DNA of 64,000 nucleotides, taken from NCBI RefSeq assembly GCF_030818935.1, contig NZ_JAUTBD010000001.1, positions 3,224,001-3,288,000 of the forward strand. The letters are read 5' to 3'. The translations under genes and the position numbers were made by a program. This DNA comes from Microbacterium sp. SORGH_AS_1204 (GTDB lineage: Bacteria; Actinomycetota; Actinomycetes; Actinomycetales; Microbacteriaceae). Positions 34,266 to 41,613 of the stretch are shown here, one piece after another. How positions within the stretch are numbered: the first letter of the stretch is position 1; each line of letters begins with the position of its first letter. The notes under the pieces were generated by a model, which ran no database searches, was not told the DNA's origin, and was given only the letters and a program-made list of their open reading frames with translations.

Positions 34266-35200
34266 GCCGTCAACTCGATGTCGTCGTGCTCGGCGAAGCA
34301 CTCATCGACATCGTCACCACTTCCGCCGGGGCGGCCGAGCGCCCCGGCGGAAGCCCCGCCAACGTCACCGTCGCACTGGGACGGCTGGGTCGCGACACCG
34401 CCCTGGTGGCCCGCGTCGCCGACGACGAGCGCGGCCGGGCGCTGAACGACTGGCTCTCGGCATCCGCAGTCGCGCTCCACTCGGCCGGTTCGCCTGAGCG
34501 CACGGCCACCGCCAACGCGGTGATCGACGCCCTCGGCAACGCGACCTACGACTTCGACATCGACTGGGTGCTCCCCGAGCCCGTCGAGGTGCCCGCCGCG
34601 CGCATCTTCCACACCGGATCGGTCGCGGCGACCCTCGCACCGGGCGCCGACGAGGTGCGCGCGGCCGCTGAGCGCGCCCGCGCCACCGCGCTGGTCAGTT
34701 ACGACCCCAACATCCGACCCGCCCTCACCGGCGGTGTCGCCGACGCCCGCGCGCGCGTCGAGGCGCTCGTCGCGCTGAGCGATGTCGTCAAGGCGAGCGC
34801 CGAAGACGCCGCGTGGCTGTATCCCGGTGTCGCCCCCCTCGAGGTGGCGCGCGAGTGGGTCGCGCTGGGCACAGGTCTCGCCGTCATCACCGACGGGGAT
34901 GCCGGTTCTCTCGGCGTCACCGCCCACGCCACGGTCGAGATCCCCGCCGTCGCGACCCGCGTGGTCGACACCGTCGGCGCCGGCGACACCTTCATGGGGA
35001 CGCTGCTCGACGGCATCCTGAACATCGCCGGCGACACCGCCGAGCTGCGCGCCGCGGTGCACGCGCTCGACGACGCCACCCTGCCTCCCCTCCTCCGACG
35101 TGCCGCGGCGGCCGCCGCGATCACGGTCGGGCGCGAGGGCATGGACCCCCCGACCCGAGAAGACCTGCAGCGATCCGCTGCATCGAAAGAGAGTGCCTGA
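34262..35200 (+). CDS. PfkB family carbohydrate kinase, fructokinase-like
   Basis: A 312-residue ribokinase-fold sugar kinase. The N-terminal PfkB signature is seen in VVLGEALIDIV and RPGGSPANVTVALGRLG; the C-terminal signature RVVDTVGAGDTFMGTLLDG holds the catalytic Asp. Sequence style resembles bacterial fructokinases. It probably phosphorylates the monosaccharide released by the downstream hydrolase. It overlaps the second permease by 4 bases, and the hydrolase GTG starts one base after its stop. Confidence 0.93.
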   Translation: MSRQLDVVVLGEALIDIVTTSAGAAERPGGSPANVTVALGRLGRDTALVARVADDERGRALNDWLSASAVALHSAGSPERTATANAVIDALGNATYDFDIDWVLPEPVEVPAARIFHTGSVAATLAPGADEVRAAAERARATALVSYDPNIRPALTGGVADARARVEALVALSDVVKASAEDAAWLYPGVAPLEVAREWVALGTGLAVITDGDAGSLGVTAHATVEIPAVATRVVDTVGAGDTFMGTLLDGILNIAGDTAELRAAVHALDDATLPPLLRRAAAAAAITVGREGMDPPTREDLQRSAASKESA

Positions 35201-35201
35201 C

Positions 35202-36170
35202 GTGTTCGACCTCGCCGATTCCTACGTGTGGGATTTCTGGTTCGCCGACGACGGTGACACCTACCACCTGTTCTTCCTGTACGCCTCGCGCGCACTGCAC
35301 GACCCTGAAGACCGCCACTACCGCGCCTCGGTGGGCCACGCCGTCTCGACCGACCTGATGTCGTGGGAGCGCGTCGCCGACGCCCTCGTGCGCGGCGGCG
35401 CCGACGACTTCGACGCGCTCGCCACCTGGACGGGCTCGACCGTTCGCCGCGAAGACGGCACCTGGTTCCTCTTCTACACGGGCTCTCGACTGGGCGACGA
35501 CGGACGCAACGTGCAGCGCATCGGCTACGCCACCAGCGACGACCTGTTCACCTGGCACAAGAACCCGGCGAACCCGGTGCTCGAGGCCGACGGCGAGGTC
35601 TACGAGCGCCTCGCCACCACCGCCTGGCACGACGAGGCCTTCCGCGACCCGTGGGTGTTCGCCGACCCCGCCGGTGACGGGTGGCACATGTACGTCACCG
35701 CCCGCACGCCGCGCGGTCCGCTGAACGGCAGCGGCGTCGTCGCTCACGCGACCTCGCCCGACCTCGAGACGTGGACGCTCCAGGCTCCCGTCAGCGACCC
35801 TTCCGACGAGGGCTTCGGTCAGCTCGAGGTGACGCAGGTCGAGGTGGTCGACGGCCGCGCCGTGCTGCTGTTCTCGTGCATGACCGCCCAGGCGATGGAT
35901 GCCGTGCGCGCACGCCACCCACGCGGTGCGGTGTGGGCGGTGGCCGCCGACAGCGTGCTCGGCCCGTTCGACATCGGGGCCGCCACCCCGATCACCGACG
36001 ACGACCTCTACGTCGGTCGCCTGATCCAGGACCGCGCGGGCGCGTGGCAGCTGCTCGCGTTCCGCAACGTCGGCCCCGATGGCGGCTTCGTCGGCGGCAT
36101 CACCGACCCGATGCCCGTGGGCTGGGACGGCGACCGCCTCGTCGTGAAGCAGCCGGCTCTCTCGGCCTGA
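35202..36170 (+). CDS. GH32/43/68-type beta-propeller hydrolase (beta-fructosidase-like)
   Basis: A 322-residue five-bladed beta-propeller glycosidase without a signal peptide. Landmarks are DSYVWDFWFADDGDTYHLFF in blade 1 with a candidate nucleophile Asp, EAFRDPWVFADPAGDGWHMY with the RDP transition-state stabiliser, and GQLEVTQVEVVDG with the likely general acid Glu. This combination fits intracellular beta-fructosidases better than xylosidases. GTG 35202 is chosen because it follows the kinase stop by one base. With the kinase and transporter it suggests uptake and cleavage of sucrose-like or fructo-oligosaccharides. Confidence 0.85.
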   Translation: MFDLADSYVWDFWFADDGDTYHLFFLYASRALHDPEDRHYRASVGHAVSTDLMSWERVADALVRGGADDFDALATWTGSTVRREDGTWFLFYTGSRLGDDGRNVQRIGYATSDDLFTWHKNPANPVLEADGEVYERLATTAWHDEAFRDPWVFADPAGDGWHMYVTARTPRGPLNGSGVVAHATSPDLETWTLQAPVSDPSDEGFGQLEVTQVEVVDGRAVLLFSCMTAQAMDAVRARHPRGAVWAVAADSVLGPFDIGAATPITDDDLYVGRLIQDRAGAWQLLAFRNVGPDGGFVGGITDPMPVGWDGDRLVVKQPALSA

Positions 36171-36182
36171 CCCGGCCGGCTC

Positions 36183-36216
36183 GAACGCGCACGTCCCCGC
36201 GGGGGCGTGCGCGTTC
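36183..36216 (+). terminator. 34-bp near-perfect palindrome ending the fructoside operon
   Basis: GAACGCGCACG and CGTGCGCGTTC form the outer stem and CCCCG/CGGGG the inner one, with a single T/G mismatch. It starts 12 bases after the hydrolase stop. There is no T-run. Confidence 0.72.
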
Positions 36217-36305
36217 CGCGTCCGTGCGACCGCGCACGCACGAGGGCATCACGCGGGGGCGTGTGCGTTCCGCGTCCGCGCGGCCGCGCACGCACGAGCG
36301 AGTCA
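36198..36305. repeat. 54-bp tandem duplication
   Basis: Two direct 54-bp copies (36198-36251 and 36252-36305) both start CGCGGGGGCGTG and contain GCGTTCCGCGTCCG then CGCGCACGCACGAG, with a handful of differences. The first copy includes the right arm of the operon terminator. Nothing else is seen in the 251-base gap up to 36421. Confidence 0.78.
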
Positions 36306-36421
36306 CGCGGCCGATGCCGTGGCGTGACGTCGCCGGGTCGGCAGACTCTCAACGACGATTCGCTGTGTCGTACGATTCTCAGGGCGGGATGCCGCTGGCC
36401 GAATAACGAGAGGGTGCGAGG

Positions 36422-36778
36422 GTGCCGTTTCGCAGTAAAGACACGTTGCAGGCGTGGCTCGCAGAGTTCGATGCGAGTGGCGCTGCCGGCGGGGGAGTCG
36501 CGTTCGTCGCCGATCAGGATCCGGTCGACGGCGTCGACAGTGGGCTCGTCATCTTCCCGCTGGCCAACGCCACCACGTCGGTCTACCTGGCGCCGATGGC
36601 CGTCGGCGCTCCCGACTGGCGGGTCACGTTCGAGGCGCAACCCGAGGTGACCGCATTGTCGCCGGACGCCGTCTACGACCTCTGCCGTGAGTTGATGCAC
36701 GCCGCCGACCTGTGCGCCTTCCTCCAGCGCAAATCAGTGGCGCACATGGCACAACTCGAAGCCGACGCCCCGAACTGA
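36422..36778 (+). CDS. Small soluble protein, paralogue of the 38052 gene
   Basis: A 118-residue protein of unknown function. It begins MPFRSKDTLQAWLAEF and ends in a helix LCRELMHAADLCAFLQRKS; the gene at 38052 encodes a protein with matching ends (MPFHNKKTLEHWVADF and LTHELQIAAELCAFLQEQS), so the two are paralogues. The centre is beta-rich. There is no signal peptide or membrane segment. GTG 36422 follows GAGAGG. It meets the MarR gene end to end with no gap, so antisense readthrough control is possible. Confidence 0.8.
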   Translation: MPFRSKDTLQAWLAEFDASGAAGGGVAFVADQDPVDGVDSGLVIFPLANATTSVYLAPMAVGAPDWRVTFEAQPEVTALSPDAVYDLCRELMHAADLCAFLQRKSVAHMAQLEADAPN

Positions 36779-37264
36779 TCACACGGCGGGGACGCCGGTG
36801 ACCGCGGCACGGTCGACACTGGCCGCTCGCTCCTTCGCCGCGAGGGTCGCGTGCCGTAAGAACGCCGCGAAATCTCGTTCGACCTGGGGGTCGAGCTGTT
36901 CGACGACCCCGCGGAACGTGTTCTGGAAGTGGGCGAGCTGAGACCAGGGCTCTTTCTCGAGGTCGACCGCAAGGTGGATGTGGCTGACGCGCCGGTCGTT
37001 CTCGTCGGCTTCACGGCGCATGATGCCGCGACGCACGAGACGCTCGACCAACGTGGTGATCCCCGCAGAGGTCACGCCCAGGTGGCCGGCGAGCTCTGAG
37101 GGCCGCACCCCCGGGTTGAGACTGATGTACGCCAGGGCTTTGGCGTCGAGCTCGTTGACCCCGAGCTGCTTACGCGCTCGCGCAGCGGCGTCGTCGCGTT
37201 CCCAGCTGTACAGCGCCAGCGCTGTCATCAGGGGGGACGTCTCACCCTTTTCTGCGTTCATCAT
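36779..37264 (-). CDS. MarR family regulator
   Basis: A 161-residue MarR protein. The winged helix is visible as VRPSELAGHLGVTSAGITTL, VERLVRRGIMRREADENDRR with the basic wing, and flanking dimerisation helices. ATG 37264 is chosen because AGGGAG lies four bases upstream and a TATAGT -10 at 37296-37301 gives a short leader; a 33-residue longer reading from 37363 would cover that promoter. It sits between two clusters of small genes and is the probable regulator of the divergent unit. Confidence 0.9.
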   Translation of the reverse strand: MMNAEKGETSPLMTALALYSWERDDAAARARKQLGVNELDAKALAYISLNPGVRPSELAGHLGVTSAGITTLVERLVRRGIMRREADENDRRVSHIHLAVDLEKEPWSQLAHFQNTFRGVVEQLDPQVERDFAAFLRHATLAAKERAASVDRAAVTGVPAV

Positions 37265-37295
37265 CTCGCTCCCTAGGTTTCGTACGCTGTCGCCA

Positions 37296-37320
37296 ACTAT
37301 ACCTAGCTCCGTAAGGTTCT
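37296..37320 (-). promoter_or_regulatory. marR promoter with candidate MarR operator
   Basis: On the minus strand TATAGT (plus 37296-37301) is a good -10. Just upstream, AACCT and AGGTA form a loose inverted repeat around TACGGAGCT. Related ACCTA pieces recur at 37271-37279 and 37374-37379 in the 189-base divergent gap, which otherwise holds no gene. Confidence 0.45.
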
Positions 37321-37453
37321 GAGGCTGACCTTCATCCATCGTGACATTAAAGGTCGGTGACACTCAACCGGGTTACCTAAGCGTGTTGACTATCTGCTAG
37401 CTTGATCACCAGCGGGCCGAGAGTGTCCGGGCAGAGTCGGAAGGACAATCGAG

Positions 37454-37621
37454 ATGACCAGCAACGTGTTCACCTGGGCGCAGCCCACTCCCCTTCGCCG
37501 CACCACGTTCGTCGCGACACCGGCCGATGCCACCGCGCGGCGGCTCTACGTGGGCGTCACCGCCGCAGCCGCGGCCGTCTCAGTACTGGCCGTCAGCGCC
37601 ATCGCCTCCCTCGTTTTCTGA
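37454..37621 (+). CDS. 55-aa single-pass membrane protein
   Basis: A small gene: starts MTSNVFTWAQPTPLRRTTFV and ends in one hydrophobic helix VGVTAAAAAVSVLAVSAIAS followed by LVF and a stop. The polar N-terminal 30 residues contain several Arg, so the N-terminus is probably cytoplasmic. Codons are strongly G/C at position 3, supporting real coding. It is divergent from marR and is followed 32 bases later by the DUF7882-like gene on the same strand. No function is known. Confidence 0.66.
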   Translation: MTSNVFTWAQPTPLRRTTFVATPADATARRLYVGVTAAAAAVSVLAVSAIASLVF

Positions 37622-37653
37622 ATCGCTCGCATTCCACCCCTCCAGGAGTCACC

Positions 37654-37995
37654 ATGGGACACCTCTACTACGGTTCCGACCCTCAGCCGATCGACATCGA
37701 CGACCGCCTGCTGCAGTACCTGCAGGTCGTGCTCGCGACGAAGCTGCGCCGCGGCGAGTCGTTCACGATCACCTGGACCGACACCGAGGCCGCGCACAGC
37801 CGAACCACCCTGTGGATCCAGCCGGCGATCTCGCTGCGGTTCCAGTACTCGTCTCCCGAGTCCGCACGCCTCTCCGGCGGTTATCTCCGCCAACTCGCCG
37901 ACCAGGCCGCGATGTCGTCAGGCCTGCTGCTCAATGCCGCGACGTGGCAGCAGCAGGAGGATTCGCACCGCGCGCAGCTCGCCGCGGCAGCCTGA
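37654..37995 (+). CDS. DUF7882-like small protein
   Basis: A 113-residue protein starting MGHLYYGSDPQPIDIDDRLL, then QYLQVVLATKLRRGESFTIT. This pattern belongs to a family abundant and multicopy in Microbacteriaceae, sometimes mis-called ATP-dependent DNA ligase but without ligase motifs; the name DUF7882 is from memory. The C-terminal third (LRQLADQAAMSSGLLLNAAT) is helical. AGGAG lies 5 bases before ATG 37654. It is followed by the 38052 paralogue gene after 56 bases. Confidence 0.75.
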   Translation: MGHLYYGSDPQPIDIDDRLLQYLQVVLATKLRRGESFTITWTDTEAAHSRTTLWIQPAISLRFQYSSPESARLSGGYLRQLADQAAMSSGLLLNAATWQQQEDSHRAQLAAAA

Positions 37996-38051
37996 CCCGT
38001 CCTCGGCCCTCGCCCTCGCCCTCGCCCGACGGACCGTCACAGGAGGACCCG

Positions 38052-38429
38052 ATGCCCTTCCACAACAAGAAGACACTCGAACATTGGGTGGCCGACTTCG
38101 TCGAGGCCCGCGGCGGCGCCGAGACGGTCCGCGTGGTCGTGCACGACGCCGAGAACAACCAGGATCTGGGTTTGGTCGTCGTGCCGCTGGAAAACGCTCC
38201 CAACACCGTCTGGATCGAACCGCGACCGGTCGGCGACGAGCTCAACTGGCACGTCGTCATCGAACAGGCCGATGGGGTGCTTGATCTCACCAGCTTCGAG
38301 CTGAACGCCCTCACCCACGAGCTCCAGATCGCGGCAGAACTCTGTGCGTTCCTGCAGGAGCAGTCGCTCGGCTACTTCGACGCCGAAGCCGAACCCACCA
38401 CGGGAGCGGAGTCGTCGACGGCGGAGTGA
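38052..38429 (+). CDS. Small soluble protein, paralogue of the 36422 gene
   Basis: A 125-residue protein with N-terminal MPFHNKKTLEHWVADF, central beta-rich VVVPLENAPNTVWIEPRPVG, and C-terminal helix followed by an acidic tail (AEAEPTTGAESSTAE). Its resemblance to the 36422 product is strongest at both ends and at the IFPLANATTSVYL / VVPLENAPNTVWI segment. AGGAGG precedes ATG 38052. It appears co-transcribed with the 55-aa membrane protein and DUF7882-like genes. Function unknown. Confidence 0.82.
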   Translation: MPFHNKKTLEHWVADFVEARGGAETVRVVVHDAENNQDLGLVVVPLENAPNTVWIEPRPVGDELNWHVVIEQADGVLDLTSFELNALTHELQIAAELCAFLQEQSLGYFDAEAEPTTGAESSTAE

Positions 38430-38640
38430 TCGTTCGTCGACCACTCCCCCGGTCGTTGACGAACAGACGGGGTGCGCCGCATCGGGGGCGGCGCACTCCG
38501 TCGTTGCGTGACTCGGACGCCCAGCAGCACACCCCGCATCGCCGCCGCAAGAGGGGATGCCGAGTCCCGGCCGCTCGGTAATGTCGGGCTTCCGGCGGGC
38601 ACCGACCGGTCCCCCGCCACCGACGACGAGAGGCACGCTC

Positions 38641-38874
38641 ATGGCATCCGACATCTCCGACCCTTCGCAGGCCGCCGCCGACGAGGACGCGTACGAAGGC
38701 GCCGACGTCGAGGTCTCGCCCGACGAGGACGCACCCGCCGCCGCGTCGGATGACTCCGACGGCGAGGCCAAGCCCGGCGGGCTCGGCGCCGACGGCACCA
38801 TCCCGAACGACCCCGACGGCGTCGCCGCCGGCCACTCCGACACCGCGTCGCACTTCAACCCCGAAGAGGACTGA
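38641..38874 (+). CDS. Acidic, probably disordered 77-aa protein
   Basis: A very acidic protein (Asp, Glu, Ala, Gly, Pro-rich), starting MASDISDPSQAAADEDAYEG and ending ASHFNPEED. There is no predicted fold or membrane segment. GAGAGG precedes ATG 38641. Codon third positions are G/C, but composition alone makes this a weak coding signal. The conserved-looking end HFNPEED is reminiscent of small actinobacterial stress proteins. Confidence 0.6.
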   Translation: MASDISDPSQAAADEDAYEGADVEVSPDEDAPAAASDDSDGEAKPGGLGADGTIPNDPDGVAAGHSDTASHFNPEED

Positions 38875-38957
38875 GCGCCGACGCGCCCCCTCCGACGGGC
38901 TCGGTGATCTCGCACGCCACGCGGGCCGAACCCGCGGGGGCCCCGCCGTTCGCGGTT

Positions 38958-39010
38958 GCTTCGACGGGCTGCCTACCTCATGCAGCACGGGGCGAGAAGC
39001 CCGTCGAAGC
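38958..39010. repeat. Hairpin related to the GACAGGCTCAG repeat family
   Basis: GCTTCGACGGGCT (38958-38970) pairs over 13 bp with AGCCCGTCGAAGC (38998-39010). The core resembles the 28004 and 28103 repeats. It lies between the acidic protein gene and nhaA and could terminate the former. Confidence 0.75.
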
Positions 39011-39092
39011 CGCCAGGCCTCGGCGATATGATCGTCTCCGGTGCGTCGGGAAGTCTGGTCGACATTCTGTCGATCGACCCCTCAGGAGTCCC

Positions 39093-40424
39093 ATGAGCCA
39101 CGACACCGTCCGCGCGCCCGGCTGGCCCGGCTACGCCGAGGTGCACCGCGTCACCACTCTGCTGCGTCGCGAGTCCGTCGGCGGCATGCTGCTGGTGGTC
39201 GCCGCGATCGCCGCCATCATCTGGGCGAACTCGCCCGCATCCGATGCGTACTTCGCCCTGCGCGATCTTCGGTTCGGTTACGAGCCGTGGCACCTCGAAC
39301 TCAGCGTCGGCTCCTGGGCGGCCGACGGCCTGCTCGCGGTCTTCTTCTTCCTGGTCGGCCTCGAACTCAAGCGAGAGATCGTCGTGGGGAGTCTCCGGAG
39401 ACTGAACACGGCGGTCGTGCCCGTGACGGCGGCCTTCGCCGGTGTCGCGATGCCCGCGCTGATCTACGTCGCCATCGTGCACACGCAGCCGAGCCTGCTG
39501 GCAGGGTGGGCGATCCCCACCGCCACCGACATCGCGTTCGCCGTCGCCGTGCTGGCACTCGTCGGCTCGCACCTGCCCGGGCCGCTGCGCATCTTCCTGC
39601 TGACCCTGGCCGTGGTCGACGACCTCATCGCCATCGCGATCATCGCGATCTTCTACACCAGCGACATCTCGCTGCTTCCCCTCGCGCTGTTCGCGGTGCT
39701 CGTCGTCGTCTACGGCGTCGTCGCCCACCGCGGGCGCGCGTGGTTCGCCCGCGCGTCGTGGGGGGCCTGGGTCGTGCTGCTCCCGATCGGTTTCGCCGCG
39801 TGGGCCTTCCTGCACGCATCGGGGGTTCACGCCACGATCGCCGGTGTCGCCCTTGCCTTCACGGTTCCCGTGGCCGCATCCCGTCGCCGACCCGAGATCC
39901 GAGGCATGGATCTCGCCGAGCAGTTCGAGCACCGCTTCCGGCCGTTGTCCGCGGGTATCGCCGTGCCGCTGTTCGCCTTCTTCGCCGCCGGCGTATCGGT
40001 CGGCGGGGGCGAGGGGCTCCTGCGCGCCGTGATGGATCCGGTGACGATCGGCGTCGTCGCCGGTCTCGTTTTGGGCAAGCCCATCGGCATCCTGCTCGGC
40101 GTGCGCCTGCTCACTCTCGTGACGAAGGTGCGCCTCGATCCGGCGCTGAAGTGGATCGACCTGACGGGCGTGGGCCTGCTCGCCGGCATCGGCTTCACCG
40201 TCTCGTTGCTGATCGCCGAGCTGAGCTTCCCCGCGGGCTCGCCGCACACCGACGACGCGAAGATCGCCATCATGGTGGCCTCGCTGTTGGCATCCGTATT
40301 CGCATCGGCGGTGCTGCTCGTGCGCAACCGCCGTTACAAGCAGCTCGCCCTCGCCGAAGAAGTGGATGCCGACGGCGACGACGTCCCCGACGTGTACCAG
40401 CAGCCGCGTCCCGGGGTTCGCTGA
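39093..40424 (+). CDS. nhaA: Na+/H+ antiporter NhaA
   Basis: A 443-residue NhaA with about 12 hydrophobic segments. Key elements are SVGGMLLVVAAIAAIIWANS, FFFLVGLELKREIVVGSL, AIPTATDIAFAVAVLALVGS and LTLAVVDDLIAIAIIAIFYT; the VDD pair corresponds to the essential Asp residues of the cation site. It exports Na+ or Li+ for protons. The C-terminus has a short extension containing DADGDDVPDVY. AGGAG lies 5 bases before ATG 39093. It is convergent with cebR. Confidence 0.97.
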   Translation: MSHDTVRAPGWPGYAEVHRVTTLLRRESVGGMLLVVAAIAAIIWANSPASDAYFALRDLRFGYEPWHLELSVGSWAADGLLAVFFFLVGLELKREIVVGSLRRLNTAVVPVTAAFAGVAMPALIYVAIVHTQPSLLAGWAIPTATDIAFAVAVLALVGSHLPGPLRIFLLTLAVVDDLIAIAIIAIFYTSDISLLPLALFAVLVVVYGVVAHRGRAWFARASWGAWVVLLPIGFAAWAFLHASGVHATIAGVALAFTVPVAASRRRPEIRGMDLAEQFEHRFRPLSAGIAVPLFAFFAAGVSVGGGEGLLRAVMDPVTIGVVAGLVLGKPIGILLGVRLLTLVTKVRLDPALKWIDLTGVGLLAGIGFTVSLLIAELSFPAGSPHTDDAKIAIMVASLLASVFASAVLLVRNRRYKQLALAEEVDADGDDVPDVYQQPRPGVR

Positions 40425-40438
40425 TCCGCCGACCGTGA

Positions 40439-40512
40439 CGAGAACAGGCGATGCGCCCGCCACAGGAGGATCCGAGCGCTGAGGGCCTGTTCTGGGGCAT
40501 CCGCTGTTCTCG
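40439..40512. terminator. Large inverted repeat between nhaA and cebR
   Basis: CGAGAACAGGCGATGC (40439-40454) and GCATCCGCTGTTCTCG (40497-40512) pair over 14 of 16 positions, with inner CAGG/CCTG pairing. Placed between two convergent genes it is a likely bidirectional terminator. Confidence 0.66.
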
Positions 40513-40567
40513 GGGCGGCCCGCCCGACGCGGCAGCGTGCGGAACTCCCCGCCGCCCGGGCTCCGGG

Positions 40568-41581
40568 TCAGGCCGACGCGCGCTCGACGATCTCGGTCGG
40601 CAGGATCGTCGCGTGCACCGCCGGTCGCCCGGCGAGGATGTCGAGGAGCACGGATGCCATGTGCCGCCCCTGCGTGAGCGAGGGCTGGCGCACGGTGGTC
40701 AGCGCGGGTGCGAGCGCGGTGGATACCGACGAGTCGTCGAATCCGACGACCGCGACGTCGCGCCCCGGCTCGATGCCCTTCTCGCGCAGGGCGGCGTAGG
40801 CGCCGCGGGCCATCAGGTCGCTCGCGACGAAGAGAGCGTCGATCTCGGCGCCCGCCGAGAGGATGCGGTTCATGGCGAGCGCCCCGCCCATCTCGGTGAA
40901 GTCGCCGTTCTCGACGGCGACGGGTTCCAGCCCCGCCGCTGCCATCTCGTCACGGAAACCCTGCAAGCGGTCGATACCGGCGGGCATGTCGGGGGGCCCC
41001 GAGACGGTGGCGATACGGCGATGCCCGCGGGCGATCAGGTACGCGGTCGCCGCTCGACCGCCCGCCACGTTGTCGACATCGACGTAGTAGTCCTCGGCGC
41101 GCACGCGCGCCGGTCGCCCGCCGTAGACGACCGGCACCACATCGGCGATGCGCTCCAGGAAGGTGTCGCTCGTGTGATGTGACGCGACGATCGCGCCGTC
41201 GACGCTGCCACCGCGCAGGTAGGCGAGCGCCTTCGCGCTGGCGTCGTCGCTGGCGATCAGCATGTTCATGACGTAGTCGCTCTCGCCGATCACCTCGCCG
41301 ATGCCCGCGACGATCGACGCGAAGAACGGGTCGCCGAAGAACCGGTCGGTCTGCTCGGGGATGACGAGTGCGATGGCGCGCGTCTGCCGGCTGGCGAGGG
41401 AGCGCGCCGCGCGGTTGGGAACGTACTGCAGTTCATCGATCGCGCGGCGCACGGCCTCGAGGGCCGCGGGAGAGACCGCGGTGGAACCGTTGACCACGCG
41501 CGAGACCGTCGATCTCGAGACGCCGGCGCGCGCCGCCACCTCTTCGATCGTTGCGGTACCTCGAACGGGTGCGAGTTCCAT
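40568..41581 (-). CDS. cebR: LacI family regulator, CebR-like
   Basis: A 337-residue LacI protein: ATIEEVAARAGVSRSTVSRV, LEAVRRAIDELQYVPNRAAR and SLASRQTRAIALVIPEQ make up the HTH and hinge. Its effector domain includes YVDVDNVAGGRAATAYLIAR. It is the last gene of the ceb operon, 32 bases after bglC. In Streptomyces CebR binds TGGGAGCGCTCCCA and is released by cellobiose; that exact site is in this operon's promoter, which strongly supports the symbol. Confidence 0.88.
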   Translation of the reverse strand: MELAPVRGTATIEEVAARAGVSRSTVSRVVNGSTAVSPAALEAVRRAIDELQYVPNRAARSLASRQTRAIALVIPEQTDRFFGDPFFASIVAGIGEVIGESDYVMNMLIASDDASAKALAYLRGGSVDGAIVASHHTSDTFLERIADVVPVVYGGRPARVRAEDYYVDVDNVAGGRAATAYLIARGHRRIATVSGPPDMPAGIDRLQGFRDEMAAAGLEPVAVENGDFTEMGGALAMNRILSAGAEIDALFVASDLMARGAYAALREKGIEPGRDVAVVGFDDSSVSTALAPALTTVRQPSLTQGRHMASVLLDILAGRPAVHATILPTEIVERASA

Positions 41582-41613
41582 CGCGGTGCCTCCTCGGGTC
41601 CCTCGCGCGAAGG

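Noticed and set aside
37265..37363. 33-residue N-terminal extension of the MarR protein
   Set aside because: It would cover the TATAGT promoter and the candidate operator, whereas a good ribosome site fits ATG 37264.
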